In this document: positions 1 through 9,139 of the stretch, piece after piece | How positions within the stretch are numbered: position 1 is the stretch's first letter | Layout: each line of letters starts with the position of its first letter | Assembly: GCA_964609305.1 (NCBI GenBank) | Contig: CAZSRK010000005.1 | Span: 1 to 61,248 of the forward strand | DNA: 61,248 bases | Direction of reading: 5' to 3' | Source of the DNA: CAKSXP01 sp964609305 | GTDB lineage: Bacteria > Bacillota > Clostridia > Oscillospirales > Oscillospiraceae | Made by a program: the position numbers and the translations under genes | Notes under the pieces: generated by a model | What the model was told of the DNA's origin: nothing | Databases searched by the model: none | The model's input: only the letters and a program-made list of their open reading frames with translations

Positions 1-97
1 CTTTGGGCGCTCAGCTAATATATCATTTATTCTTCCCTATGTCAACTACTTTTTTTCATCTTTTTCGCTGTTTTTGTAAATTCCGCCGTCGTACATA

Positions 98-1639
98 ATG
101 GACACCTATATGTGGCACAATTCAAGTATGAAACTTCTAAAAAAACGTAAAATACCATTTCATCCGCGGCGCGAGCCCAAATTTACGGACCCGATAAGCG
201 CGGAGTCTCTCAAATGCATATTTTCCGAGTGTTCCGATTTTGAACAGCGCGAGGTGTTTATAGGCGAAAACCGCGCGCTGCCGGTCTCGGTCTGCTTTAT
301 AGACGGGCTTTCGTCCGGCGGCGACATATCCGAAAGCATCATACGCCCGCTCACTGAGTCGGCGCGCTTCGAAGGAGTGGGAAGCCTGCGCGCATGCTAC
401 GACCTCATCGAGGCCGGCGCGGTCTACCGCAGCAGCGTGCGCAAGGCGGACACGCTCGATGAGCTGTGCAACTGTCTGGTGAACGGCTTTTGCGCGATCG
501 TATTCGACAAAGACCACCGCGCGCTGTGCTTTGAGGTGCGAAACCCCAATGCCAGAAGCATCGAGCAGCCATCCAATGAAAAGAGCGTGAAGGGCGCAAA
601 GGATGCCTTTGTCGAGGTTCTGCGGACGAAGACGACGCTGGTTCGGAGAAAGCTGCGCGACCCCTCACTTAAGATCAAACAGACGGTGATCGGACGCAAA
701 AGCATGACTAACGTCGCCGTTTTGTATTACGACGGTGTCGCCGACATGGAGCGCGTGGACGAGCTCATGCGCAGGCTGGACGATATCGAGATACAGAGCA
801 TGCTCACGACCATAAACCTTGAGGAATATGTCATCAGCCGACCAAGCTCGCCCTTCCCGCAGCTCATTCACACGGAACGCCCCGACGTTTTCGCACAGAG
901 CCTGCTCTCCGGGCGCATAGGTGTGCTCATAGACGGCATTCCGCTGGGCTTTCTGCTGCCGGCGACCTTCTTCCGGCTGCTGTATGTGCCCGACGACGGC
1001 GCGCAGCACTATATCATCTCGACCGCGCTGTCGCTTCTGCGCTATCTGTCGCTGATCCTGGCCATATTCCTGCTGGCCTTTATGGTCGCTGTTGAGATGT
1101 ACCATCAAGAGATGATCCCGACAAGGCTTCTAATCTCGATGATACAGGCAAAACAGAAAGTGCCCTTCGGCGTGTCGATAGAGGGTTTAAGCATGCTGAT
1201 AGCCTTTGAGCTTCTACAGGAGGCCGGTCTGCGCCTGCCCGACTCCATCGGTCAGACAGTTAGCATTATCGGCGCGCTGATCGTCGGACAGAGCGCCGTC
1301 GAGGCACGGGTGCTCAGCCCGATCGCGGTCATAATCGTCGCGCTGGCCGGCATCTGCGGCTATACCATACCCAGCACTGACCTGAGCACGGCGGTGAGGC
1401 TGTGCCGGTTCATTATGGTGCTGTGCGCTATCGTCGCAGGCATGTATGGGCTGATGGCCGGCGTTGCGATGCTTGTGTATCACCTGGCCACGATGGAAAG
1501 TTTCGGTGTGGACTATCTCTCGCCCCTGTCCGACCGCGGCCTCGGCCGCTCGATCATGTCGCTGATACGGCCGCCACAGCGGCACAGGAAACTCAGGGAT
1601 CCCGAGATGAACACCCCCGACAAAAGGCTGCAGAAGTGA
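98..1639 (+). CDS. Spore germination protein, GerA/GerAA family
   Basis: This is the large subunit of a nutrient germinant receptor, which sits in the inner spore membrane and helps trigger germination. The 513-aa product has the family layout: a soluble N-terminal part of about 270 residues, then several hydrophobic segments from about residue 275 to 490 (for example LSLILAIFLLAFMVAVEM), then a basic C-terminal tail. It is followed 15 bp later by a GerC-type lipoprotein gene and then a gerB remnant, so this is an A-C-B operon. No good ribosome binding site precedes ATG 98; ATG 128 is an alternative start. The gene itself looks intact, but its permease partner is broken, so the receptor is probably non-functional unless another GerB substitutes. 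Confidence 0.9.
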   Translation: MDTYMWHNSSMKLLKKRKIPFHPRREPKFTDPISAESLKCIFSECSDFEQREVFIGENRALPVSVCFIDGLSSGGDISESIIRPLTESARFEGVGSLRACYDLIEAGAVYRSSVRKADTLDELCNCLVNGFCAIVFDKDHRALCFEVRNPNARSIEQPSNEKSVKGAKDAFVEVLRTKTTLVRRKLRDPSLKIKQTVIGRKSMTNVAVLYYDGVADMERVDELMRRLDDIEIQSMLTTINLEEYVISRPSSPFPQLIHTERPDVFAQSLLSGRIGVLIDGIPLGFLLPATFFRLLYVPDDGAQHYIISTALSLLRYLSLILAIFLLAFMVAVEMYHQEMIPTRLLISMIQAKQKVPFGVSIEGLSMLIAFELLQEAGLRLPDSIGQTVSIIGALIVGQSAVEARVLSPIAVIIVALAGICGYTIPSTDLSTAVRLCRFIMVLCAIVAGMYGLMAGVAMLVYHLATMESFGVDYLSPLSDRGLGRSIMSLIRPPQRHRKLRDPEMNTPDKRLQK

Positions 1640-1654
1640 AGGGCGGTCGGTACT

Positions 1655-2836
1655 GTGAAAAAACTTATATACATCATAATAATATCCCTTTTACTCTCCG
1701 CTTTTTCCGGCTGTTCCCTGTCGGGGATGGTCTACGAGAACTATCACGAGCTTGAGCAGCTTCGTCTTGTCGAGGTCATGGGCATAGACAGATCCGACGA
1801 GGGTACCGTCCTGTCGGTCGCGGCCGGCCCCGTTGTCGGCGAGAACACCGCGCTGATACTCATGCACGCGCAGGCGCCGAGCATTACCGACGCCGTCGAG
1901 ACACTGCAGAGCTATTCGGCCAGCGAGGACCTGTTCTACTCCCACGCGCAGTATCTGATTTTCGGCGAGGAGGCCGCAAGGACCGGCCTGTCTCACTATC
2001 TGGACTACGTTGACCGTTCCCCCGGCATTCGTATGGGACTGTCCGTCTATGTCGTGCGGGGAGGGACGGCACAGGAGCTGGTCGAGGGGACGGGCGGCGA
2101 GACTTACGACGTTTCCAACGTGCTCTCCTCGCTTGAGCGCGACGCGGAAAAGCGTGGCCAGATCTTTCTGACTACCTGCCGGGATCTGGCACGCAAGCTC
2201 GCGCGCAGCGGCGCGGGGCTGGCTGTCGCGCTGGAGATACGCGACATGGAAAAGGTCAGCAGCGAGGCCGAGGGAGAGGGCAAGACCGCCGTGCCTGTCG
2301 GCTTTTGCGTGATACGCGACGACAAGGCAGTCGACTGGATAACCGGCGAGCCGGCCGCCGCCTGTGCGCTGCTGACCAACCAGTCGGCCGCGCTGCCCAT
2401 TGCGCTGTCTGACGGGCAGGACGGCGAGACCACCGTCACCCTAACGGGCAGCAAATGCGAGATAACACCCGTCTGGGAAAACGGCGTGCCCACGCGTTTT
2501 GACGTGAGTTTCAAGCTCAGCGGCGCCATTGTGGAGCTTGACCATCCGCTGTCCGTGCTGGACACCGGCTCGCCTGAGCTTCTGGCCGGTCGGCTGGAGG
2601 AAACCGTCTGCGAGTGGTCAAGGCAGGTCCTCGAACACTCGCAGGAGCTGGATGCGGACTTTCTGGGTCTGGGCGTCCTTGCGCAGATAGCCGAGCCGAA
2701 GCTTTTCAGGCAGCTTGGCGGCAGCTGGCCGGAGCAGTTTGCCCGGGCAGAATTTTCCATCAGCGCGCGGGCTGTCATCGAGCGCAGCTATGACCTGACA
2801 GTCCCGGCGCAGACGGAGGGTAAGGAGACGAGATGA
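1655..2836 (+). CDS. Ger(x)C family germination lipoprotein
   Basis: This is the lipoprotein subunit of a GerA-type germinant receptor. The 393-aa product begins at GTG 1655 and has a short basic N-terminus, a hydrophobic stretch and a lipobox ending FSGC, with Cys20 as the lipidation site. The body shows the GerC pattern LVEVMGIDRSDEG shortly after the signal and a long C-terminal domain. It lies 15 bp after the GerA gene and its end overlaps the start of gerB by 4 bp, which indicates translational coupling in one operon. The reading frame is intact. Confidence 0.9.
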   Translation: MKKLIYIIIISLLLSAFSGCSLSGMVYENYHELEQLRLVEVMGIDRSDEGTVLSVAAGPVVGENTALILMHAQAPSITDAVETLQSYSASEDLFYSHAQYLIFGEEAARTGLSHYLDYVDRSPGIRMGLSVYVVRGGTAQELVEGTGGETYDVSNVLSSLERDAEKRGQIFLTTCRDLARKLARSGAGLAVALEIRDMEKVSSEAEGEGKTAVPVGFCVIRDDKAVDWITGEPAAACALLTNQSAALPIALSDGQDGETTVTLTGSKCEITPVWENGVPTRFDVSFKLSGAIVELDHPLSVLDTGSPELLAGRLEETVCEWSRQVLEHSQELDADFLGLGVLAQIAEPKLFRQLGGSWPEQFARAEFSISARAVIERSYDLTVPAQTEGKETR

Positions 2837-3980
2837 GCAAAAAATTTGACTGCGTTTCCCGCATACAGCTCACGGCGCTCGCGTTTATAAGCATGCTCTC
2901 TCCAACGGTGCAGCGCGTACCGGGCCAGATCTCGGCGCTCAGCGGCCGCGCAGGCTGGGTCTCCGCGCTGCTGACCACGATACCCGTCATTATTACCGCG
3001 TTGCTGTACTCCTAGCTGCGCAAGCGCACCGGACCGCTTAGCGGGGAGGAAATCGTCATTGGCGCGCTGGGCAGAGGTCTGGGCCGCATCGTGCTCGCAC
3101 TGACGGGGCTGTGGCTGATCATCTACTGCGCGTTCCTGCTCTGCGCCGGGGCGGACAGGTTCATTGCGACCATCTTCCCCAACACCCGGCCCACCTTTCT
3201 GATTCTCGTGATGCTCTTCTCGTGATGCTCTTTATGTGCCTTATCGCGGCGCTGGGCGAGCTGCGCGCACTGGCAAGGACGGCGATGGTCTTTCGGCCGA
3301 TCATACTCCTCGTGCTCATCTTCGTCGCGATCTGCGCATTGCCCGACGTGGATTTTAATGAGCTCCTGCCTCCGTTTGAGGACGGCGTGGCCCCCGCATT
3401 CAAAGGCGTTCTGCCGCTTATGAATATCGCTGCAATCTCTTTTTACTTCATCTTCCTCGAGGATCATACGGACGGGCGCTTCTCCGTAAAGGGTTTTCTG
3501 CCCTGGGCGCTGACATATGTCGTTATAACTCTGTTTCTGTGCATATATGTGCTTGGCACGCTCGGCCTGGAGTTGACGCGCAACCTCGCACATCCGTTTT
3601 TCGCGGTCATACGCGAGCTTTCCATCTTCAGCGCGCTGGAGAGGATAGAATCCGTCATTGTCGGCCTGTGGGTGTTCCCGGATTTTATACTGATATCCGT
3701 CATGCTCAAGATCGCGGCAAAACTGCTCTGCCGTGGCTTCGGGCTGCAGGAGCCGGGGGCCGAGGGCCTGCCGCTGCTGTCTTTGCGCAGTTCCCGCTGG
3801 CTCGTCTGGCTCTGCGCTATAATGGCGGGGATCGCCGCCCTTATCGTCGGAGGCAATTCGTATGCCCTGCTTTGGTGTTCATTAAAGCTCATCCCCTGGC
3901 TGCATATGATCTTTGCTGCTATTATAATTCCGCTGTGCTGCATTATATGGTGTATACGAAATCGCCGCACCGCTAAATAA
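2833..3980 (+). pseudogene. GerB family spore germination permease, broken by an amber codon and a 14-bp duplication
   Basis: This is the multi-pass permease subunit (GerAB type, APC superfamily) of the germinant receptor. The frame opens at ATG 2833, overlapping gerC, and meets an in-frame TAG at 3013-3015 after 60 codons. It reads on as a recognisable permease until a perfect 14-bp tandem duplication (3205-3218 and 3219-3232) shifts the frame; the remainder continues in the new frame from about 3233 to 3980. Removing one copy of the repeat and reading through the TAG gives a product of about 377 aa, the normal family length (about 365 aa). Two independent lesions make a sequencing error unlikely. 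Confidence 0.9.
3205..3232 (+). repeat. 14-bp perfect tandem duplication inside gerB
   Basis: The unit CTCGTGATGCTCTT occurs twice with no spacer. The added 14 bp shift the permease frame by two. Deleting either copy restores the hydrophobic GerB reading frame across the junction. Confidence 0.93.
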
Positions 3981-3985
3981 AGTAC

Positions 3986-4014
3986 TTGCAATATTCCCGG
4001 AAATTTTGTATACT
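3986..4014 (+). promoter_or_regulatory. Sigma-A type promoter for the peptide importer operon
   Basis: TTGCAA (3986-3991), a 17-bp spacer, then TATACT (4009-4014). Transcription would start near 4021, about 45 bp before the binding-protein gene. Both boxes are close to consensus and the spacing is ideal. Confidence 0.7.
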
Positions 4015-4067
4015 GCACGCGGACAATTGAATACAGCAAAACAGGGTTCACCCAAAAGGAGAAAGAA

Positions 4068-5633
4068 ATGAAAAAATCAACCCGAATTTTGGCGCTGCTC
4101 CTCGTGCTGTCGCTGATGACTGCTGCACTCTGCGCCTGCGGAGGCGGCAAGCCGGAAAACAGCGCGACGACGGAGACGCCAACGGACGTGAGTGAGCCCG
4201 CTCCAGAGGCTGCCAGCGACGGCGGAAGCATCGTCGTCGGCATCGCTCAGGAATTGGACGACAGTCTTGACCCCCACAGTATTACGGCGGCAGGAACCAG
4301 GGAAGTCCTTTTTAACGTGTTTGAGGGCCTTGTAAAGCCCGACACTGACGGAAATCTCATCCCCGCCGTGGCAGAAAGCTACACCGTTTCGGAAACCAGC
4401 GACGAGTTTACCTTCACCCTGCGTGAGGGCGTGCGTTTCCATAACGGGGAGCTTGTAACGGTCGGGGATATTGTTTACTCCATTTCCCGTGCGGCAGGTC
4501 TTGAGAGCGGTCAGCCGCTCATGTCCGGACTGGAAACAATCGCCTCCGTCGAGGCGACTGATGAGCGCACCGTTGTCATAAGGACCGATACCCCCAGCTC
4601 GGAGCTTCTGGCCTATCTCACCTGCGCGATAATACCGGACGGCTGCGACCCGAATACGGAGGTCGTCGGTACCGGCCCGTTCAGGTTCGTCTCCCGCTCG
4701 GCCCAGGAGAACATAATAATCGAGCGTTTTGACGATTACTGGGGCGATAAGGCGCACCTTGAGCAAGTCACATTTAAAATAATAGAAAATGCGGACACGC
4801 TTGTCCTGTCGCTCATGTCGGGCGCCATAGACATGTGCGCGCACCTGACCGCGGCACAGGCGGCGGAGCTGGGCGACGATTTCACCGTGCTCGAGGGCAC
4901 GATGAATCTTGTCCAGGCGCTTTACCTCAACAACGCGGTCGAGCCGTTTGACGACGTGCGCGTACGCCAGGCCCTGTGCTACGCCGTCGACAAGCAGCAG
5001 ATAATGGACTTTATCGCCGACGGTCGCGGCACGGCGCTCGGCAGCAGCATATATCCCGCTTTCGGCAAGTACTTCCTGCCGGAGCTGGCCGACTATTACA
5101 CTCAGGACATTGAAAAGGCAAAGAGCCTTCTGGCTGACGCCGGCTATGCCGACGGCTTCAGCATGACGATCACCGTCCCGTCCAACTACACCCCGCATGT
5201 TGATACCGCGCAGGTCCTCGTCGAACAGCTCGCCGCCATCGGTGTGACGGCCACGATAGAGACTGTCGAGTGGAGCACCTGGCTGACGCAGGTGTACCAG
5301 GGCCGCGATTTCGAATCGACGGTCATCGGCTTTGACGCCGCGGCGCTCACGGCCAGCAGCCTTCTGGCGCGCTGGGCCTCTGACGCGGAGGACAACATGA
5401 TAAACTTCTCCGACGCCGAGTATGACGAAACGCTGGCGCTGGCGCAGTCCAGCTCCGACGAGGAGGAGCAGACCGAGTATTTCAAGCGCTGTGAGACTAT
5501 CCTTGCCGAGCAGGCCGCAAACGTCTATATCCAGGACCTGTGCGACCTTGTGGCCATGCGCAGCGGCCTTGCGGGATACGAATTTTATCCCCTTTACGCG
5601 ATGGACCTGTCCACCGTGTACCTGACAGAATAA
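4068..5633 (+). CDS. Peptide/nickel-type ABC transporter substrate-binding lipoprotein (SBP_bac_5 family)
   Basis: This is the extracellular binding protein of a DppABCDF/OppABCDF-type importer. The 521-aa product starts with a lipoprotein signal whose lipobox ends LCAC (Cys24), then an acidic Thr/Glu-rich linker. The mature part has typical family-5 features, including ELDDSLDPHS, the FRLREG-like FTLREGVRFHNGE motif around residue 115, and VRQALCYAVDKQQI around residue 305. It has a strong Shine-Dalgarno (AAAGGAGAAAG) and heads a five-gene operon. The ligand cannot be told from sequence; a peptide, nickel or other small molecule is possible. Confidence 0.92.
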   Translation: MKKSTRILALLLVLSLMTAALCACGGGKPENSATTETPTDVSEPAPEAASDGGSIVVGIAQELDDSLDPHSITAAGTREVLFNVFEGLVKPDTDGNLIPAVAESYTVSETSDEFTFTLREGVRFHNGELVTVGDIVYSISRAAGLESGQPLMSGLETIASVEATDERTVVIRTDTPSSELLAYLTCAIIPDGCDPNTEVVGTGPFRFVSRSAQENIIIERFDDYWGDKAHLEQVTFKIIENADTLVLSLMSGAIDMCAHLTAAQAAELGDDFTVLEGTMNLVQALYLNNAVEPFDDVRVRQALCYAVDKQQIMDFIADGRGTALGSSIYPAFGKYFLPELADYYTQDIEKAKSLLADAGYADGFSMTITVPSNYTPHVDTAQVLVEQLAAIGVTATIETVEWSTWLTQVYQGRDFESTVIGFDAAALTASSLLARWASDAEDNMINFSDAEYDETLALAQSSSDEEEQTEYFKRCETILAEQAANVYIQDLCDLVAMRSGLAGYEFYPLYAMDLSTVYLTE

Positions 5634-5697
5634 ACGACCCGCCGGCGGCGCGAAACAGCGCGCCGCCGGCTCCCGGCATATATGAGGAGGTGCTCAT

Positions 5698-6639
5698 TTG
5701 AGCTACATCCTGAAAAAACTTGCGATCCTCCTGGCGACGCTTCTGGTGATCTCGCTGCTGGTGTTTCTGGCCTTCCAGCTCATCCCCGGCGATCCCGTAT
5801 CCCAGATGCTGGGCACCGAGTACACCGAGGCGCGGGCGGAACAGCTCCGTGCGGAGCTGGGGCTGGACGAGAACGTGCTTTTGCGTCACTTCCGCTGGCT
5901 GGCCGGCTTCGTGACGGGCGACCTCGGCATCTCATACAGCTACCGCACCCCGGTGTCGGAGCTGCTCTCCGGCAAGATAGCGGTCACGGCGCTGCTGTCT
6001 GTGATGGCTTTTGCTCTTGTCATCATCATATCGGTGCCCGTGGGCCTGTTCCTGTCGCGCTTTCTCGGCGGGGCTGTCGACCGTGCGGCCACCGTGGCAA
6101 ACCAGGTCGTCATGTCCATCCCGCCATTCTTCATCGGGATCATATTCACATGTGTTTTTGGCTTCATGCTGAAGCTTTTCACCCCCGGAAACTACGTCTC
6201 TTACACGGACAGTGTCGGGGGCTTTGTGGTATACATATTTTTCCCGGCCCTGGCCATAGCGCTGCCCAAGAGCGCGATGACCATAAAGCTGCTGCGCCGC
6301 AGCGTGGCAAACGAGCTTACGCAGGACTATGTCCGCACGGCATATTCGCGCGGCAACAGCCGCGCCGGCGTGCTCAAGAGCCATGTGCTGCGAAACGCCG
6401 TGATCCCGGTCGTGACTTTCCTTGCCATGACCTTCGCGGACATCGTCGCCGGCAGTATCATAATCGAACAGGTGTTCACGATCCCGGGTATCGGCCGGCT
6501 GCTGCTGCTTTCGATATCCAACCGTGACTACCCCGTGGTCCAGGCCATCGTCGTCATCATCGCGTTCGTGGTAGTCTTTATGAACTTCCTTGCCGACGTG
6601 GCATACCAGTATATCGATCCGAGGATAAGATTGCGTTGA
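5698..6639 (+). CDS. ABC transporter permease, DppB/OppB type
   Basis: This is the first membrane subunit of the peptide-type importer. The 313-aa product starts at TTG 5698, with an AGGAGG ribosome site 8 bp upstream; no ATG would preserve the family N-terminus. It has an N-terminal membrane helix, the conserved GDPV loop and a BPD_transp_1 domain ending with the EAA-type segment that contacts the ATPase (RTAYSRGNSRAGVLKSHVLR). Its stop overlaps the next permease's TTG start as TTGA, so the two are translationally coupled. Confidence 0.92.
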   Translation: MSYILKKLAILLATLLVISLLVFLAFQLIPGDPVSQMLGTEYTEARAEQLRAELGLDENVLLRHFRWLAGFVTGDLGISYSYRTPVSELLSGKIAVTALLSVMAFALVIIISVPVGLFLSRFLGGAVDRAATVANQVVMSIPPFFIGIIFTCVFGFMLKLFTPGNYVSYTDSVGGFVVYIFFPALAIALPKSAMTIKLLRRSVANELTQDYVRTAYSRGNSRAGVLKSHVLRNAVIPVVTFLAMTFADIVAGSIIIEQVFTIPGIGRLLLLSISNRDYPVVQAIVVIIAFVVVFMNFLADVAYQYIDPRIRLR

Positions 6640-7442
6640 AAAAGAAAAGAAAAAGAAATTACACCCTCACGGCCGGCCTTGTGATAACGGGCGTTATGGT
6701 GCTGCTGATAGTCGTGGGCTTTTTCTGGACGCCCTATAACCCGACGGATATGGACGCTCTGGCCAAAAGCGAGGGCCCGTCGCTTCAGCACATTCTGGGC
6801 ACGGATAATTTCGGCCGGGATATCTTCTCCCGCGTGCTTGACGGCGCGGGCACGACCCTTGTCATCGCCGCGGCCACCGTGGCCATCGGCACCGTTTTCG
6901 GCACGCTTATCGGCGCCTTCACAGGCTATTTCGGCGGCTGGCTGGACGAGATACTCATGCGCATAAACGACGTTGTAACCGCGTTCCCCAGCATACTGCT
7001 GGCGCTGGTGTTCATCAGCCTTCTGGGCAACGGAAAGTATAACGTCATACTCGCGCTGGGCATATTGTTCATCCCCAGCTTTGCCAGGATGGTGCGCGGG
7101 GAGTTCGCGCGGCAGAAAGAGCTTGACTATGTCCGCAGCGCGCAGCTCATGGGCGTTTCGCCGCTGCGCATAATGTTTGTGCACATCCTGCCCAACTCCC
7201 TGGGCGTGCTTTTGAGCAGCGTTGCCATAGGCTTTAACAACGCCGTACTGGCCGAGGCGAGCATGAGCTTTCTCGGCATCGGCGTGCAGCCGCCCGACGC
7301 AAGCCTCGGGCGCATGTTGTCCGAGGCGCAGAGTTATATTTTCTCCGCTCCCTGGTATGCTCTGTCAGCCGGCATCACCATCGTGCTGCTGATTCTAGGC
7401 TTTGGCCTTATCAGCGAGGGGATAGGAGGCGATGGGATATGA
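6636..7442 (+). CDS. ABC transporter permease, DppC/OppC type
   Basis: This is the second membrane subunit of the importer. The 268-aa product starts at TTG 6636, overlapping the dppB-like stop. A basic N-terminus is followed by one helix, the DppC-type signature HILGTDNFGRDIFSRVL near residue 50, and five further helices with the EAA loop (DYVRSAQLMGVSPLRI). Its stop overlaps the following ATPase start as ATGA. It is near the lower end of family length. Confidence 0.92.
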   Translation: MKKKRKRNYTLTAGLVITGVMVLLIVVGFFWTPYNPTDMDALAKSEGPSLQHILGTDNFGRDIFSRVLDGAGTTLVIAAATVAIGTVFGTLIGAFTGYFGGWLDEILMRINDVVTAFPSILLALVFISLLGNGKYNVILALGILFIPSFARMVRGEFARQKELDYVRSAQLMGVSPLRIMFVHILPNSLGVLLSSVAIGFNNAVLAEASMSFLGIGVQPPDASLGRMLSEAQSYIFSAPWYALSAGITIVLLILGFGLISEGIGGDGI

Positions 7443-8236
7443 GCATGCTTGAGGTCAGGGACCTGTCCGTCCGCTTCCATGACTCCGCCTCCAGCCGATT
7501 CGTCGTTGAGAACGTTAATTTTTCTATGGAGCCGGGCGAGATGCTCGGCCTTGTGGGCGAATCCGGCAGCGGCAAGACCGTGACGGCGCTTGCCATCGCC
7601 GGACTTCTGGAACGTTCCCGCTCCGAGATAGGCGGGCGCATACTCTTCAACGGCCGAGATCTTCTCAAGTGCAGCCGCAGCGAGCTGCGCCAGATCCAGG
7701 GCCGCGACATCGGCGTCGTGTTCCAGGAGCCGATGACAAGCCTCAATCCCCTTATAAAGATCGGCCGTCAGGTCGAGGAGACACTCAGGCTGCATACGGA
7801 TCTCTCCCGGGCCGAGCGCCGGAAGTGGGCGCTGGAGGTGATGGAGCACGTCGGCCTGAAAGACCCCGAGGCGACATATGAAAAATACCCGCATCAGCTC
7901 TCCGGCGGACAGCGGCAGCGCGCGATGATAGCCTCCGCATTCATCGCCAATCCGCAGCTTCTGATCTGTGACGAGCCGACCACCGCGCTGGATGTGACTG
8001 TACAGGCGCAGATCATTTCCCTTTTAAGCAAGATAAACGAGGCCAAGGGCGTCGGGATGCTGTTCATCTCCCATGATCTGAGCGTCGTGAGGAAGCTGTG
8101 TTCCCGCGTTATCGTCATGTACCGCGGGCACATCGTTGAGCAGGGCCCCGTCGATGAGATATACAACCATCCGCAGGATGAGTACACACAAAGGCTCATA
8201 GCCGCCATCCCCACCCGCAGAAAGAGAGGCGTTTGA
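7439..8236 (+). CDS. ABC transporter ATP-binding protein, DppD/OppD type
   Basis: This is the first of two ATPase subunits driving the importer. The 265-aa product has Walker A GESGSGKT near residue 40, Q-loop QEPMTSLNP, signature LSGGQRQRAM and Walker B LLICDEPTTALD, then the H-loop. It is shorter than classical DppD (about 325 aa) because it lacks most of the C-terminal oligopeptide/Fe-S extension. It starts at ATG 7439 inside the dppC stop. Confidence 0.93.
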   Translation: MSMLEVRDLSVRFHDSASSRFVVENVNFSMEPGEMLGLVGESGSGKTVTALAIAGLLERSRSEIGGRILFNGRDLLKCSRSELRQIQGRDIGVVFQEPMTSLNPLIKIGRQVEETLRLHTDLSRAERRKWALEVMEHVGLKDPEATYEKYPHQLSGGQRQRAMIASAFIANPQLLICDEPTTALDVTVQAQIISLLSKINEAKGVGMLFISHDLSVVRKLCSRVIVMYRGHIVEQGPVDEIYNHPQDEYTQRLIAAIPTRRKRGV

Positions 8237-8970
8237 CGATGGATAACACCGTTTTGGAGGTCAAAAACCTCTCCGTCTGGTACAGGGACAGCAGTGTGCT
8301 CGGCAAAACCTCGCGCTTTCAGGCGCTGCACGATGTCAGCTTCAGTGTCCGGCAGGGGGAGATCCTCGGCCTCGTGGGCGAGTCCGGCTGCGGCAAAACC
8401 ACGCTCACCAAGGCCATACTCGGCATGGAAAAGGACTTCACCGGCGAGATCATCCACCACACGCGCCGGCCGCAGATGGTCTTCCAGGATCCTTTCGGTT
8501 CGCTCAACCCCGCAAAGACCGTCGGCTGGATAGTTGAGGAACCGCTGCGCGTGTTTGGAAAATACGGCGCGGCCGAGCGAAAGCGCCGTGTGCTCGACAT
8601 GCTCGGGCGTGTGGGGCTCGGCCCGGAGTATGCAGGGCGCAAACCTCGGGAGCTCTCCGGCGGGCAGCGGCAGCGCGTGTCCATCGCCGTCGCACTGATC
8701 CAGCGGCCGCGCTTCATCATCGCGGATGAGTCCGTCTCCGCGCTGGACGTCACGATACAGTCTCAGATTCTTGACCTGCTTATCGAGCTGCGGCGCGAGC
8801 TGGACCTGAGCTATCTGTTCATCTCGCACGACCTGAACGTCATCTATCAGCTTTGCGACCGCGTCATGGTGATGCAAACTGGCAGGATAGTCGAAACAGG
8901 CACGGTCGATGAGATTTTTGACAATCCCCGGCATGAATACACGAAAAAACTTATATCTGCGCTGGACTGA
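8233..8970 (+). CDS. ABC transporter ATP-binding protein, DppF/OppF type
   Basis: This is the second ATPase subunit. The 245-aa product has Walker A GESGCGKTT, signature LSGGQRQRVS, Walker B FIIADESVSALD and an intact H-loop (FISHD). The start is either TTG 8233, overlapping the previous stop as elsewhere in this operon, or ATG 8239; TTG is chosen because the same TTGA overlap is used between dppB and dppC. The gene ends the operon, just before a strong terminator. Confidence 0.92.
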   Translation: MTMDNTVLEVKNLSVWYRDSSVLGKTSRFQALHDVSFSVRQGEILGLVGESGCGKTTLTKAILGMEKDFTGEIIHHTRRPQMVFQDPFGSLNPAKTVGWIVEEPLRVFGKYGAAERKRRVLDMLGRVGLGPEYAGRKPRELSGGQRQRVSIAVALIQRPRFIIADESVSALDVTIQSQILDLLIELRRELDLSYLFISHDLNVIYQLCDRVMVMQTGRIVETGTVDEIFDNPRHEYTKKLISALD

Positions 8971-8995
8971 AAATGTGCAGAAAGCGCGCAAAAAG

Positions 8996-9023
8996 ATCCC
9001 CGCCCGGCGGCGGGGATTTTTTT
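8996..9023 (+). terminator. Intrinsic terminator of the peptide importer operon
   Basis: A 9-bp stem (ATCCCCGCC / GGCGGGGAT) with a 4-nt loop is followed by seven T residues, 25 bp after the last ATPase gene. Confidence 0.9.
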
Positions 9024-9139
9024 GCGCCTTCGTTTCCTCTGGGAAAAATGGCGCGAAACTGTGGAAAAAACTCCTTGCCTGTGATAGAGTACTTATATCA
9101 AGAACATCTTCACATAATAGAAAAAAGAAGGCGACGGAA

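Noticed and set aside
1..97. Sigma-G promoter before the germination operon
   Set aside because: A CAT-type -10 can be drawn near 93-99 but the bases do not fit the consensus well enough, and no -35 is convincing.
8909..9139. N-terminal extension of the polysaccharide deacetylase
   Set aside because: It would run through the importer stop codon region and its terminator; the signal peptide begins at TTG 9140.
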